The notes beneath the pieces were generated by a model. That model did not search any database, was not told the origin of the DNA, and saw only the letters and a list, made by a program, of their open reading frames with translations. From the NCBI GenBank assembly GCA_963765875.1, contig CAVXYK010000003.1:248001-312000 (forward strand): DNA of 64,000 nucleotides, written 5' to 3'. The DNA is from JAWKOK01 sp963765875 (GTDB lineage: Bacteria; Chloroflexota; Anaerolineae; Caldilineales; Caldilineaceae). The translations under genes were made by a program, and so were the position numbers. This document shows, in pieces, positions 1-9,552 of the stretch. Each line of letters opens with the position of its first letter. Within the stretch, counting starts at the first letter, position 1.

Positions 1-16
1 TCGTTCAAGCCGGCAA

Positions 17-1668
<1,652 letters not shown>

Positions 1669-1752
1669 TTCTTTTCATCTCCTACAGAACCGATTTTATT
1701 AGCAATGACGCTCGAACGTCATTTGCAACGGGTCAGATACTCAGAACAATCC

Positions 1753-2043
1753 TTAGCCCTCGACAATTGCGAGAACGTCAGATTCCTTGAGGATCAGAAT
1801 TTCTTCGCCATCTATCTTGATCGTTGTACCGGCATACCGTGCATAGAGGACAAGATCACCCTCTGCAACATCCAATGCGACACGATCACCTTTTTCATTG
1901 CGCACGCCAGGACCCACGGCAACGACGGAACCTTGTTGCGGCTTCTCTTTGGCGGTCTCCGGCAAGAAAATGCCCGAAGCGGTCTGCTCTTCTTGCTCGC
2001 TGGGCTTGACAACGAGACGATCACCGAGTGGTTTCAGATTCAT
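1753..2043 (-). CDS. groS: GroES co-chaperonin
   Basis: 10-kDa heptameric lid of the GroEL chamber. The 96-residue protein is intact and of normal length. It starts MNLKPLGDRLVVKP, has the mobile-loop region around residues 16-33 (EEQTASGIFLPETAKEKP) and ends in the conserved KESDVLAIVEG. A purine-rich Shine-Dalgarno sequence (AGGAGAG on the minus strand) precedes the ATG. It is the first gene of a groES-groEL operon; groEL follows after about 84 bases. Control by HrcA is expected because a perfect CIRCE element lies about 80 bases upstream. Confidence 0.97.
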   Translation of the reverse strand: MNLKPLGDRLVVKPSEQEEQTASGIFLPETAKEKPQQGSVVAVGPGVRNEKGDRVALDVAEGDLVLYARYAGTTIKIDGEEILILKESDVLAIVEG

Positions 2044-2123
2044 GGAACTCTCCTCCTTAGGACCAGAACTTAACGCTAGCTAATTCGTTAACATTCAAAT
2101 CTTGTTTGTACAAAAGAAATCCG

Positions 2124-2150
2124 TTAGCACTCTACTACTGCGAGTGCTAA
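2124..2150 (-). promoter_or_regulatory. CIRCE operator (HrcA binding site)
   Basis: A perfect inverted repeat, TTAGCACTC, nine bases, then GAGTGCTAA, matches the CIRCE consensus exactly. It sits just downstream of the predicted -10 box and upstream of groES, so bound HrcA would block groESL transcription until heat stress. No hrcA gene is in the window. Confidence 0.97.
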
Positions 2151-2158
2151 CTGGCTCT

Positions 2159-2187
2159 ATCATACCCGATGGAAATTGTGCTGACAA
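2159..2187 (-). promoter_or_regulatory. groESL promoter, sigma-70 type
   Basis: On the minus strand TTGTCA (2182-2187) is followed after exactly 17 bases by TATGAT (2159-2164). The start site would fall at or beside the CIRCE element, the usual arrangement for HrcA repression. Confidence 0.8.
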
Positions 2188-2268
2188 ATTTTTAATCTTG
2201 CAAACAGGTTAGTTATACCCCGGATTCTGCCTAATTAACGCTAGCGGTCCGTTAGAGTTTTGTTTGCG

Positions 2269-3291
2269 TCAAAGTTCCAGCATCGCTTTGACCACGCCGC
2301 TCCCTGGTTCAAGCCATCCAGGGAAGCGCTCAATGATGGTTTCCGGGGAGGCCCGGTGGGTGATCCATGGGTCCAAATCAACATCATCCGAAGCGATGGT
2401 GCGGATGACATGGGCGAAATCTTTCGCGGTCGCATTGCGACTACTCATCATCGTCATCTCACGTCGATGAAACTCCGGATCGTAGAAGGTGATGTCACCT
2501 TGGACGAGGCCGACATAGATGAGCTTGCCGCCGCTGGCCGGCAGCTTGAAGGCAGCGTGCATAGAATTGACGTTGCCGGTGGCATCAAAGACAGCCAACG
2601 GTAGATCCCCATCGAGGATCTCACGGAGCTGTGCCTCAGCTCGATCGCCAGATTCAATCCAGTCCCTTACGCCAAGTTGCTGACTAGCGAACTCGACGCG
2701 TCCAGGACTCAGTTCCATGCCCAACACACGTGCGCCCGCTTCACGGGCAAAGAGCATCACACCCAGGCCAATGGGTCCTGCACCGATGACCAGCACCGGA
2801 TCACCGGGCTGGAGCTCAGCGCGTCGGACAGCATGCGCGCCGATACAGAGCATCTCGACCATGGCCAGATGATCTGCGGGAACGCCATCCGCATTGTGCA
2901 GCTTGTCAACCGGCACGATGATCTGCTCGCGCATGCCGCCGTCAATGTGAACGCCGTAAACTTTGAGCGATTCACAACAGTTGGTCTTGCCGCGGCGGCA
3001 GGGGCTGCACGTGCCGCAGTTCAAGTATGGCTCGACTGCGCAGACGTCACCCACAGACAGACCGGAACCCTCTGATTCCTCGCCCAAGGCAATGACCTCG
3101 ACCGCCAACTCGTGGCCGAGAATGCGCGGGTAGTCAAAAAACGGTTGTCGTCCGCGGAAGGCATGCAGATCGGTGCCGCAAATGCCCACGCGCAACACTC
3201 GCACCAGGGCTTCGCCAGGGCCGGGCGCTCCCGGTTCTTCGGTCTGGGTGAACAAGAATTCACCCGGCTGTTCCAACACAATGGTCTTCAC
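2269..3291 (-). CDS. Zinc-dependent medium-chain alcohol dehydrogenase
   Basis: MDR-family NAD(P)-dependent sugar or polyol dehydrogenase, 340 residues. The catalytic-zinc region has C-G-T-D-L-H (about residues 39-44) and G-H-E (GHELAVEV); the structural-zinc lobe has the four cysteines of CGTCSPCRRGKTNCC (about 94-108); the Rossmann fold has VLVIGAGPIGLG (about 168-179). It resembles sorbitol, threonine or L-fuconate/galactonate dehydrogenase types, but substrate cannot be read from sequence. It stands at the 3' end of a minus-strand run with a Gfo/Idh/MocA oxidoreductase, a second ADH and two fucosidases, so oxidation of a released sugar or sugar acid is the likeliest role (inference). Confidence 0.85.
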   Translation of the reverse strand: MKTIVLEQPGEFLFTQTEEPGAPGPGEALVRVLRVGICGTDLHAFRGRQPFFDYPRILGHELAVEVIALGEESEGSGLSVGDVCAVEPYLNCGTCSPCRRGKTNCCESLKVYGVHIDGGMREQIIVPVDKLHNADGVPADHLAMVEMLCIGAHAVRRAELQPGDPVLVIGAGPIGLGVMLFAREAGARVLGMELSPGRVEFASQQLGVRDWIESGDRAEAQLREILDGDLPLAVFDATGNVNSMHAAFKLPASGGKLIYVGLVQGDITFYDPEFHRREMTMMSSRNATAKDFAHVIRTIASDDVDLDPWITHRASPETIIERFPGWLEPGSGVVKAMLEL

Positions 3292-3316
3292 TATAGTAAA
3301 CTCCTATGATTCGCTA

Positions 3317-4336
3317 TCAAGTAATTGGCGCATTGACTTGATTAGATTCGGGTCTCGGCCGCGACGGCAGCGTCACGACCTGACGCGACAACCCACTCTC
3401 GTAGATGGCCAGCATCGTCTCGAAATCGCGCATAGCCGCCTCTAGGTTGAGCGGATGCACAGCATTCTCGTCTTCCAACCAGTCAAACATGGCTTCGGTC
3501 ATGGCCGCCTGGCCAAGGATATCCTCGTCGCCATATTGATGGACGGCTGACTCGACCCGCCCATCAACGCCAACTCGCCAAGACCACATGGTCCATTCGA
3601 CAAAACCTTTGGTCCCGTAGACCGCAATGCGTTTGTGTGTATTGATGGGGCCGTCACCCACCTTGGGCGCATTGGTCCCGCAGCGTAGCAATGCCTGCAC
3701 GCCATTGTCATACGTGATGGCGCCCTGGATCTCATCCGGTGCGAAATGCATGCGCGGCGTCTCCGCCAAACCATCTGATCCGCCGATCTGGGCAAAGACC
3801 GATTTGGCCACGCCGCCCCCGTTGAAAGCCCCAATTGCCTGAAGCGTATGTGTGCCCTGATAGGCCATATTCATGCCCGAGCTGGCGTCGATGAAACGCA
3901 CGTCGCCGATGGCGCCGTCCTGCACCAGCTTCTGCAAAATCAGACGTCGCGGATGAAACTGAAGCTGGTGGTTGATGGCGATCTTGACCGTACTGGTGCG
4001 CGCAAAATCCCGAATGGCGTCGAAGTCCTCCCACTGAATTGCCAGCGGCTTCTCCACAATCACGGCCGGGATGCCGGCCTCCTGCGCGGCCTCGAAGATC
4101 GCCAAGCGCACGTCAGGCGGCGTGTTGACATGCACGACATCTGGGCGCTCGCGTGCAAACATCTCCCGATAGTCGGTGTAGCGAGCAGGCACCTGAAACA
4201 CCTCGGCAAATTCATCCAACTTATCCTGCCTGCGCGTCGAAACCGCTACCAACTCGCCGCGCTCGATATGTTCATAGGCCTCGGCTAGACCACGCGCTCT
4301 TCCACCGCTCACGCCGATGATTGCACATTTATACAT
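3317..4336 (-). CDS. Gfo/Idh/MocA-family oxidoreductase
   Basis: NAD(P)-dependent sugar dehydrogenase family, about 339 residues. The N-terminal Rossmann domain begins YKCAIIGVSGGRARG, followed by the family signature VIVEKPLAI (about residues 92-100), whose EKP lysine is catalytic, and a C-terminal alpha/beta domain. I chose the ATG at 4336 over the GTG two codons upstream because GGAG lies seven bases before it. It is 25 bases upstream of the ADH gene, suggesting one transcript. The dinucleotide motif GVSGG departs from the common GxGxxG/A pattern. Specific substrate unknown; an aldose or inositol-type sugar is typical. Confidence 0.83.
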   Translation of the reverse strand: MYKCAIIGVSGGRARGLAEAYEHIERGELVAVSTRRQDKLDEFAEVFQVPARYTDYREMFARERPDVVHVNTPPDVRLAIFEAAQEAGIPAVIVEKPLAIQWEDFDAIRDFARTSTVKIAINHQLQFHPRRLILQKLVQDGAIGDVRFIDASSGMNMAYQGTHTLQAIGAFNGGGVAKSVFAQIGGSDGLAETPRMHFAPDEIQGAITYDNGVQALLRCGTNAPKVGDGPINTHKRIAVYGTKGFVEWTMWSWRVGVDGRVESAVHQYGDEDILGQAAMTEAMFDWLEDENAVHPLNLEAAMRDFETMLAIYESGLSRQVVTLPSRPRPESNQVNAPIT

Positions 4337-4360
4337 CGTCACTCTCCAGATTGTGGCGTT

Positions 4361-4498
4361 TTTTTGTCACAGATAGACACAGATGGATGATGGATAGGTC
4401 ACAGATAGGAAAATACGGTCACCTTGCGACAATGCATTGTTTCTTTCAAATATCTGTGCCCCATCTAGTTCTATCCGTGTCCATCTGTGACAAATTCT
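4361..4498. repeat. Intergenic inverted repeat, TTTGTCACAGAT family, copy 1
   Basis: The gap between two minus-strand genes is filled by an imperfect inverted repeat. The left arm contains TTTTTGTCACAGAT then ACACAGATGG, and the right arm CCGTGTCCATCTGTGACAAA. Three similar elements lie at 5575-5695, 8724-8848 and 31824-31958. It could fold as a long hairpin and act as a terminator or mRNA stabiliser, or be a non-autonomous mobile element. Confidence 0.75.
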
Positions 4499-4502
4499 TT
4501 TC

Positions 4503-5537
4503 TCATTCCCAAGGCTTCAATATCACCTTGGCGCACTGGCCGGAGACCTGTGTCTCCCAGGCCTGCTGGATCTCGGACAGCGGAAAGCGGTGGCTGATCA
4601 GCTTGTCCAGGATCGGACCGCTCTCGGCGATCGTCCGCATGATCTTGGGCGTGTCGGCCAGGTTGTAGTGCCAGGATCCGAAGAGGGTCAGTCCCTTGCG
4701 AATCATGTCGGGGCTGATGGTCAGCAGCGTCTGGGCCATGGATTCACCGACGAAGGCCACTTTGCCGCGCCGTGGAGCGGCGTCGATACAGAGGCGATGG
4801 GCCGCGACCACGCCGGAGCAATCGATCGCGTGGTCGACGCCCTTGCCGCTGGTCAAAGCCCGGATCTGCTCCAGCGCATTTTCGTCGGTTGGATCAATCA
4901 CGACCTCGGCCCCGAGTTCGAGCGCCCGCTGCGCCCGCCACGAATTGCTCTCGACGCCGATCACGCGGGCGCCCCGATAGCGGCCATTGACCACCGCGCC
5001 CAGGCCAACAGGGCCGAGCCCGGTCACCAGCACAGTATCGAACGCGCCGCTGCCCAGGCGTTGATAGGCGCCGAAGCTTGCGCCCAGCCCGCAGCAGGCC
5101 ATGCTCGCGTGGTCGTAGGAAATATCATCGGGGATGGGCACCAGCAGCGAATCGGGTTTGAGCAAATACTGGGCCATCGTGGCCCGGCCTTCTTCGCCGC
5201 CGGTGAATTCGACAAAATCGACTGTCTGTTCACAGAAGATATAGTCGCCCTTCAGGCAGAGTTCACAGGTTCCGCAGGGATACTGGGGCATGACGACGAC
5301 GCGGTCGCCCACGTTGACGCGTCCCGGCTGGGCCACATCGACGACTTCGCCCGCGGCCTCATGTCCGTGAAAGGAAGAGGCTCTACCGTCTACGAATGCC
5401 TTGTACTCTGTACACATGGGCGCTGAATGGATCTTGACCAGCGCCCAGTTTTCCTTGGCCTGCGGCATTGGCGCATCGACCACCCCGGCTTGCCGTTCGC
5501 CGAAGATTGCCGCCTTCTTCATGGTCTGGGTTGGCAT
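4503..5537 (-). CDS. Zinc-dependent alcohol dehydrogenase, second copy
   Basis: MDR-family dehydrogenase of 344 residues, only distantly like the one at 2269. It has PMCTEYK at the catalytic-zinc position (Cys about residue 42), GHEAAGEV, the structural-zinc cysteines in CGTCELCLKGDYIFC (about 94-108) and a cofactor-binding stretch TVLVTGLGPVGLGAV (about 168-182). LASTSGKGVDHAIDC-like segments are typical of sugar-acid or polyol dehydrogenases (here LTSGKGVDHAIDCSG). Intergenic repeats of one family flank it on both sides. A role in oxidising fucose-derived metabolites is inferred from its neighbours. Confidence 0.83.
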   Translation of the reverse strand: MPTQTMKKAAIFGERQAGVVDAPMPQAKENWALVKIHSAPMCTEYKAFVDGRASSFHGHEAAGEVVDVAQPGRVNVGDRVVVMPQYPCGTCELCLKGDYIFCEQTVDFVEFTGGEEGRATMAQYLLKPDSLLVPIPDDISYDHASMACCGLGASFGAYQRLGSGAFDTVLVTGLGPVGLGAVVNGRYRGARVIGVESNSWRAQRALELGAEVVIDPTDENALEQIRALTSGKGVDHAIDCSGVVAAHRLCIDAAPRRGKVAFVGESMAQTLLTISPDMIRKGLTLFGSWHYNLADTPKIMRTIAESGPILDKLISHRFPLSEIQQAWETQVSGQCAKVILKPWE

Positions 5538-5574
5538 GGTTCACTTTTTCCTGTTGATTTCGGATAGGGTATGG

Positions 5575-5695
5575 TTTTTTGTCACAGATTCACACAGATA
5601 AGAAACTGATTTTCACAGATATTCTTGGGCTACCAGAGGGCTTCTGAAACCATCTACGCCCATCCTTTTTCATCCGCGTTCATCTGTGACAAATT
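5575..5695. repeat. Intergenic inverted repeat, TTTGTCACAGAT family, copy 2
   Basis: Left arm TTTTTTGTCACAGATTCAC then ACAGAT; right arm CATCCGCGTTCATCTGTGAC then AAA. It fills the 180-base gap between the second ADH and the first GH29 gene and includes an extra internal TTTTCACAGAT. Confidence 0.75.
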
Positions 5696-5718
5696 TCGTT
5701 TCCATCCTCAATCAACAC

Positions 5719-6987
5719 CTATTTCAGGAACAACTCGATCACCGGCACGGTCACATCAGGCTTCTGCACCGGAAGTTCCAGCGTGAGCACGTCCGCGCCG
5801 AGGCCGCCCATGGTCGTGTTGAGCGCGGCCTGCTCGGGGTCGACGACGCTCATGCCGACCTCAGATGCGTCGTTGAGCAGCTGGGCGTAAGCAACACGCG
5901 GGCCGAGACCTTCCAGGTGTACGTGGCGGAAGGGCCAGTTGAAAAGATGTAGGTAGAGCCGGTCACCGTTCTGGGTGAAGCGACAGTCTGCCGGAGCGGT
6001 GAATTCGGAGGGGCCGCAGCCGTAGATCGAACGGGAATGCAATGCCATCCAGTCGCCGATGCCGCGCAGCGATGCCAGCGATTGCGGCTCCAACATGCCG
6101 CGGGCGTTGGGACCGACGTTGAGCAGCAAATTGCCATCCTTGGAGACCGTATCGATGAGCATCTGCACCAGCATGTCGACCGATTTCCAGTCCATGTTGT
6201 CACGGTGATAGCCCCAACTGCCGTTGAGGGTTTGGCACGCTTCCCAGAGCACGGGTTTGCCGTCGATCAACATGGGACCGGCAGGCTGGTACTGCTCGGG
6301 GGTGGTGAAATCACCGGGAATGTCGAGTCGATTGTTGACAAGAATGCCCGGCTGAAGCTCGCGCACCATGGCCATCAACGTCTCCGAATCCCAGTCCTCG
6401 TGGCCCTTGCCCACAGACCAGCCCCAGTCTCGGCCCGGATAGGAGAAGTCGTACCACATGATATCGATGTCGCCGAACTGGGTCAGCAGCTCGCGCGTCT
6501 GACCGTGGAGGTACTCGCGATATTTCGTGATGTCTCGATCCTGATTGGCCTCGCGGAATTCGACATTCTCGCGCATAGGATGCAGCCCATCGACCACATA
6601 ATCGGGCTGATGCCAATCGATGACCGAGTGATAGAAGCCGACCTTGAGGCCCTCGTTGCGGAAGGATTCTGCATAGGGTCTCAGCAGATCACGCTTGGCC
6701 CGCGTGTTGGTCGCCTTATAATCGGTCAGCGCCGAGTCCCACATGCAAAAACCGTCGTGGTGCTTGGACGTCATGACCGCGTACTTCATGCCGGCGTTCT
6801 TGGCTTCCTGTGCCCAGGTCGACGGATCGTAGAGGTCGGGATCAAAATAGTCGAAGTACTTCTGATAGTCTTCATCTGAGATCATCTCGCGCATCTTGAC
6901 CCACTCGTGGCGGGCGGGCATGGCATAGATGCCCCAATGGATGAACAGGCCAAAACGATCGTGGACAAACCACTTGGTATCCGCCAT
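5719..6987 (-). CDS. Alpha-L-fucosidase, GH29 (copy 1)
   Basis: Retaining exo-alpha-L-fucosidase that releases terminal fucose. The protein has the GH29 opening WFVHDRFGLFIHWGIYAMP, the substrate-pocket motif MTSKHHDGFCMWDS (about residues 70-83), the likely nucleophile Asp in IMWYDFSYPG (about residue 178) and NGNLLLNVGPNARG in the C-terminal part of the barrel. About 422 residues. I start at MADTKWFVH because AAAGGGAG lies nine bases upstream; an in-frame upstream extension to 7056 has no such signal. There is no signal peptide, so it should act in the cytoplasm on imported oligosaccharides. It clusters with another GH29 and sugar dehydrogenases. Linkage specificity is not predictable. Confidence 0.93.
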   Translation of the reverse strand: MADTKWFVHDRFGLFIHWGIYAMPARHEWVKMREMISDEDYQKYFDYFDPDLYDPSTWAQEAKNAGMKYAVMTSKHHDGFCMWDSALTDYKATNTRAKRDLLRPYAESFRNEGLKVGFYHSVIDWHQPDYVVDGLHPMRENVEFREANQDRDITKYREYLHGQTRELLTQFGDIDIMWYDFSYPGRDWGWSVGKGHEDWDSETLMAMVRELQPGILVNNRLDIPGDFTTPEQYQPAGPMLIDGKPVLWEACQTLNGSWGYHRDNMDWKSVDMLVQMLIDTVSKDGNLLLNVGPNARGMLEPQSLASLRGIGDWMALHSRSIYGCGPSEFTAPADCRFTQNGDRLYLHLFNWPFRHVHLEGLGPRVAYAQLLNDASEVGMSVVDPEQAALNTTMGGLGADVLTLELPVQKPDVTVPVIELFLK

Positions 6988-7228
6988 TTGAGCGTACTCC
7001 CTTTCGATTGGTTTTCGGTCGGTCATAGACCGGCGATTTCTGGGGTAAACAGACACGACTTTGGAAACGATAGTGCAGTCTTAATCCTATCGGATTGCCG
7101 GCATACGGTCAATTGGGGAACATCTGTGGCTCCGGCCATCTACCGCTCGGCCAATAGCCGGTGATGGGAGAGGGATTGGGGGTAGTTCCGATGGCTCGTC
7201 GGCCCGTCTGATAGCCAGACGCCCAGGG

Positions 7229-7288
7229 TGACAGTCACTGGCAAAACATAGATTCCTTAGCGAAAGTTCAGTTTGCCAGTGACTGACA
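7229..7288. repeat. Inverted repeat, possible terminator
   Basis: CAGTCACTGGCAAAAC and GTTTGCCAGTGACTG form an imperfect stem around a 23-base loop, immediately downstream of the GH29 gene at 7305. No T-run follows. The rest of the 7057-7304 gap holds nothing recognisable. Confidence 0.5.
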
Positions 7289-7304
7289 CCCGGCATCCTA
7301 ATAT

Positions 7305-8693
7305 TCACCCCACCCACGCCGGCGCCGGTGCAATCTTCAGGGCATGGGCTGGTGCGTTAGCCAACTCACCCGGCAGCGTGATAACGACGCCGCCATCGGT
7401 CTGTCGCCAGGCAAGCCCGGTCTGCCGGCCTAGCAAGTGTACGCTGGCATCCTCGACCATCTTCAACCCGGTCACCTCCACCTCTGACCTATCCGGCGTT
7501 TCCATCAGTGTGGCATACAGATTACCCTGCGCCTGAGTGAAACGCACATCGATGTCACCGTCCGCCTTCGACTCCGCCACCGTCCACGGCCGTGTGCCGT
7601 AGATAGCCTCGCCGTTGACATCCAACCAACGACCGATCCCTTCCAGCCGCTCTACCTGCATTGATGGGATCGTGCCATCGGCCATAGGACCGACGTTGAG
7701 CAGCAGGTTGCCGTTCTTGCTGACGATATCGACCAGCGAGCGAACCAGCGATGCGACCGACTGGTACTGCTCCACGCCTTCGATACGGTTATAACCGAAG
7801 GAGGAGCCTATGCCTCGGCAGGACTCCCACTTTTTGTCTCTAATCTTACTGAACGAGGCATATTCAGGCGTTTGGAAATCGTGGTGGTTGTCACTGACGA
7901 TGTTGCCGTCCTCGATGGCAAAGGTCTGGGTAAAGCGATTGTTGACCAGCCCGTCAGGGATCTGGTTGTAGTAATCGGCAAAGAGCACGTTGAGGTCTGT
8001 TTCTCGCGGATAGGCGATGTCGTTCCAGAGGATCTTGGTGCCGTAGCGCTCGAACAGCTCGCGCCAGTGGGCGTTGGCATAGTCAACATACTCGGGCATC
8101 TGCGGCACGCCGGATTGCACTTCAGCGATATCCTCGATCACCTTGTCTTGGAAGGTCCAATCCAGCCCGCCGGAGTAGTAAAGTGCGTACGTCATGCCCG
8201 CGTCACGCACGGCGTCACCCAGTTCGCCGATCAGATCACGCTCGGCATGATAGTTCTCGATGAACGGGTTGGGGTGGCGGCTGGGCCAGAGCAAGAATCC
8301 GTCGTGATGCTTGGTTGTGGGGACGACATAGCGAGCGCCGGCGCGTTTGAACAGGCCCGTCCAACTGGCCGGTTCCCACGCTTTCGCCGACTCGTTGAAC
8401 ATTGACGCAAAGTCAAAGTAGCTGAAATCCGCACCGTAGGTTTCTCGATGAAATTGCTGTGTCGGACTCCCGTCGATGCGCAACGAGTTGAGGTACCACT
8501 CCGCGTACGGGTTATCGCGGAACCACGTCGACCAGTCGCCGCTCTCAAGGACGTGGCCCAGATCGGCAGCCAGTGGTGCCCAGGCTGGTACTGAATAGAG
8601 TCCCCAGTGAACAAAAATGCCGAACTTGGCATCATGGAACCAGTCGGGGACCGGGTGGGATGAAACAGACTCGCGTGTTGGTTGGTAGTGCAT
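7305..8693 (-). CDS. Alpha-L-fucosidase, GH29 (copy 2)
   Basis: 462-residue GH29 enzyme. Visible hallmarks are DWFHDAKFGIFVHWGLYSVP near the start, PTTKHHDGFLLWPS (about residues 125-138), the expected nucleophile Asp in KILWNDIAYP (about residue 221), and KNGNLLLNVGPMADG. Like the preceding GH29 it has no secretion signal. The two are clearly different in sequence, so this is not a recent tandem duplication; distinct linkages are plausible. It lies between intergenic repeats and upstream of the first GH29 in transcription order. Confidence 0.93.
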   Translation of the reverse strand: MHYQPTRESVSSHPVPDWFHDAKFGIFVHWGLYSVPAWAPLAADLGHVLESGDWSTWFRDNPYAEWYLNSLRIDGSPTQQFHRETYGADFSYFDFASMFNESAKAWEPASWTGLFKRAGARYVVPTTKHHDGFLLWPSRHPNPFIENYHAERDLIGELGDAVRDAGMTYALYYSGGLDWTFQDKVIEDIAEVQSGVPQMPEYVDYANAHWRELFERYGTKILWNDIAYPRETDLNVLFADYYNQIPDGLVNNRFTQTFAIEDGNIVSDNHHDFQTPEYASFSKIRDKKWESCRGIGSSFGYNRIEGVEQYQSVASLVRSLVDIVSKNGNLLLNVGPMADGTIPSMQVERLEGIGRWLDVNGEAIYGTRPWTVAESKADGDIDVRFTQAQGNLYATLMETPDRSEVEVTGLKMVEDASVHLLGRQTGLAWRQTDGGVVITLPGELANAPAHALKIAPAPAWVG

Positions 8694-8723
8694 GATTTGC
8701 CTTTCGATGTGGGATGGAGCGAG

Positions 8724-8848
8724 TTTTTGTCACAGATTCACACAGATGGGAAAAGGATAAGACACTGATAGTACTGGGATTACTCTGGAAATCCGAAAAC
8801 CATCTGTGAAAATCAGATTTCTATCTGTGACCATCTGTGACAAAATCT
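8724..8848. repeat. Intergenic inverted repeat, TTTGTCACAGAT family, copy 3
   Basis: Left arm GTTTTTGTCACAGATTCACA then CAGATGGG; right arm CTATCTGTGACCATCTGTGA then CAAAATC. It occupies most of the 181-base gap between the second GH29 and the split glycosidase gene. Confidence 0.75.
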
Positions 8849-8874
8849 CGCTTCCTTGATCAAATACGTTCGCT

Positions 8875-9537
8875 CTATCCCCAAATCTCCCCGATCGCAT
8901 CCAATTTATCATCGCTCAGGTAGCCGTAGCGGTTGATCCATGCGCCGTCAGCCCGACTGTCGGCCACCAGTTGCAGACGACGCCTGAAGTCATCCAGCGG
9001 TCCATAGCCGTGAACCAACGCATGCACGGGGATCTTCCCGCCGACCGCAGCCAGCACCTGGTCGATCTTGCGCGTTTGCACCGAAGTCGGGACGGGATGC
9101 GGCTCGTCGGGTTCGGGATATCCGTAGTCTTCGATGGTTCTGGCGCCTTCGTCACCATCGGTCAGATCCAGCAGATTGACCAGTGCCTGCACAAGCAATT
9201 TCTCATCCAGGCCAGTGTTTTGGGCCATCAGAACATCACCCCAGAACTTGACCATGAGTGACCAGTGCATGGTATAGAGCTTGGGCGAGACCGATTGGCA
9301 GATTTCCGTGGCGGCCGCAAAATCCAGTCCGGTGATGTAGGAGAAAGGCGCCATAAAGGCGTTGGCTGATAGCTCCTTCTCGGGTCCGCCGAACTCGCTG
9401 ATGGCGTCACGCCAATCGCTCAGCAGGTCGGTCGAGAGCGCGGCCTTGAAACGGAACCACTCGGCAATGTTAGGGAACTGGTTGTAGAGGCGCAGAATGG
9501 TAAAACTTCCGCGGTCAGGAGTGGCAAAATCAGCCAA
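8875..9537 (-). pseudogene. C-terminal half of a split TIM-barrel glycosidase-like gene
   Basis: The open frame runs to a normal stop, but upstream (9538-9552) it continues only as PSQDL before meeting the inserted element. The N-terminal half of what looks like the same protein is at 11461-12196 on the same strand. Together they would give about 465 residues. Recognisable features are few; HALVHGYGPLDDFRRRLQ and a Trp/Tyr-rich C-terminus suit a sugar-processing barrel, but I do not recognise the family. The insertion almost certainly abolishes the full-length product. Confidence 0.7.
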
Positions 9538-9552
9538 ATCCTGACTCGGGTT